This document shows, piece after piece, positions 63,943 to 64,000 of a DNA stretch of 64,000 nucleotides (position 1 is its first letter; every line of letters starts with the position of its first letter). The notes below the pieces were generated by a model. It saw only the letters and a program-made list of their open reading frames with translations. It was not told the origin of the DNA and searched no databases. The DNA comes from Amycolatopsis albispora. Lineage in GTDB: Bacteria > Actinomycetota > Actinomycetes > Mycobacteriales > Pseudonocardiaceae. Position numbers and translations under genes: made by a program. The DNA lies in NCBI RefSeq assembly GCF_003312875.1, contig NZ_CP015163.1, positions 1,984,001-2,048,000 of the forward strand, written 5' to 3'.

Positions 63943-64000
63943 CCGAATTCGCCGCGTTCGCCGCGGCATTCTCCACGAACTCCTCGACATCGGCCACGGG

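Noticed and set aside
1..64000. CRISPR arrays
   Set aside because: No regularly spaced direct repeats of the right size and no cas genes were seen.

Overview
The window is high-GC DNA with dense, often overlapping genes, frequent GTG starts, actinobacterial ECF sigma factors and a DUF6292-type protein. It looks like a filamentous actinomycete chromosome, most likely Pseudonocardiaceae (Amycolatopsis-like). This placement is an inference from composition and gene families.

Left edge (1-4.7 kb): a minus-strand operon resembling a Wadjet/MukBEF-like SMC system (kleisin-like 505 aa, MukE-like 245 aa, and a MukB-like ATPase that runs off the window), followed by a small unrecognised gene. Housekeeping-like block (4.7-9.3 kb): NmrA-type oxidoreductase, a DGPF/YCII protein with its ECF42-type sigma factor, an M20 peptidase and tRNA-Leu(GAG).

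Defence island (9.4-44.8 kb): a vsr endonuclease gene with an IS21-family element (istA frameshifted twice) just upstream; a 997-aa COG1112-like helicase fused to a PLD nuclease (Mokosh type II-like); an IS5-family element with a 3-bp target duplication; a complete type 2 BREX / Pgl operon (pglW-pglX-pglY-pglZ-brxD-brxHI); a 1,702-aa helicase-nuclease; a QatB-like/QatC-like pair (QatC is QueC-related) without QatA or QatD; and a frameshifted DUF2075 NTPase gene. Almost everything here except the last gene is on the minus strand. The most interesting unit is 35.2-42.6 kb, where the QueC-like enzyme, its QatB-like partner and the giant helicase-nuclease are adjacent, and both the QatB-like protein and the helicase begin with Met-Gly-Thr-Ser. 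This suggests a QueC-dependent N-terminal modification system with a helicase-nuclease effector. At about 45 kb a small fragment resembling a serine-recombinase C-terminus may mark the island's right end.

Right part (45.2-64 kb): an HxlR regulator divergent from an alpha/beta hydrolase; a terpenoid cluster (prenyl diphosphate synthase, class I terpene synthase and P450 on the minus strand; SnoaL-like protein, second P450 and class III aminotransferase on the plus strand); several decayed genes (SDR fragment, frameshifted hypothetical gene); an FAD monooxygenase; a DHFR/RibD-like reductase; and an eight-gene coupled minus-strand operon encoding two methyltransferases (one truncated), an MFS exporter, a FecBCD-type metallophore importer and, as the last gene, an ECF sigma factor with a SnoaL-like C-terminal domain. 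A Zur-box-like site lies between this operon and a divergent LysR-type gene, which is itself truncated and joined to the tail of a different regulator at the right edge.
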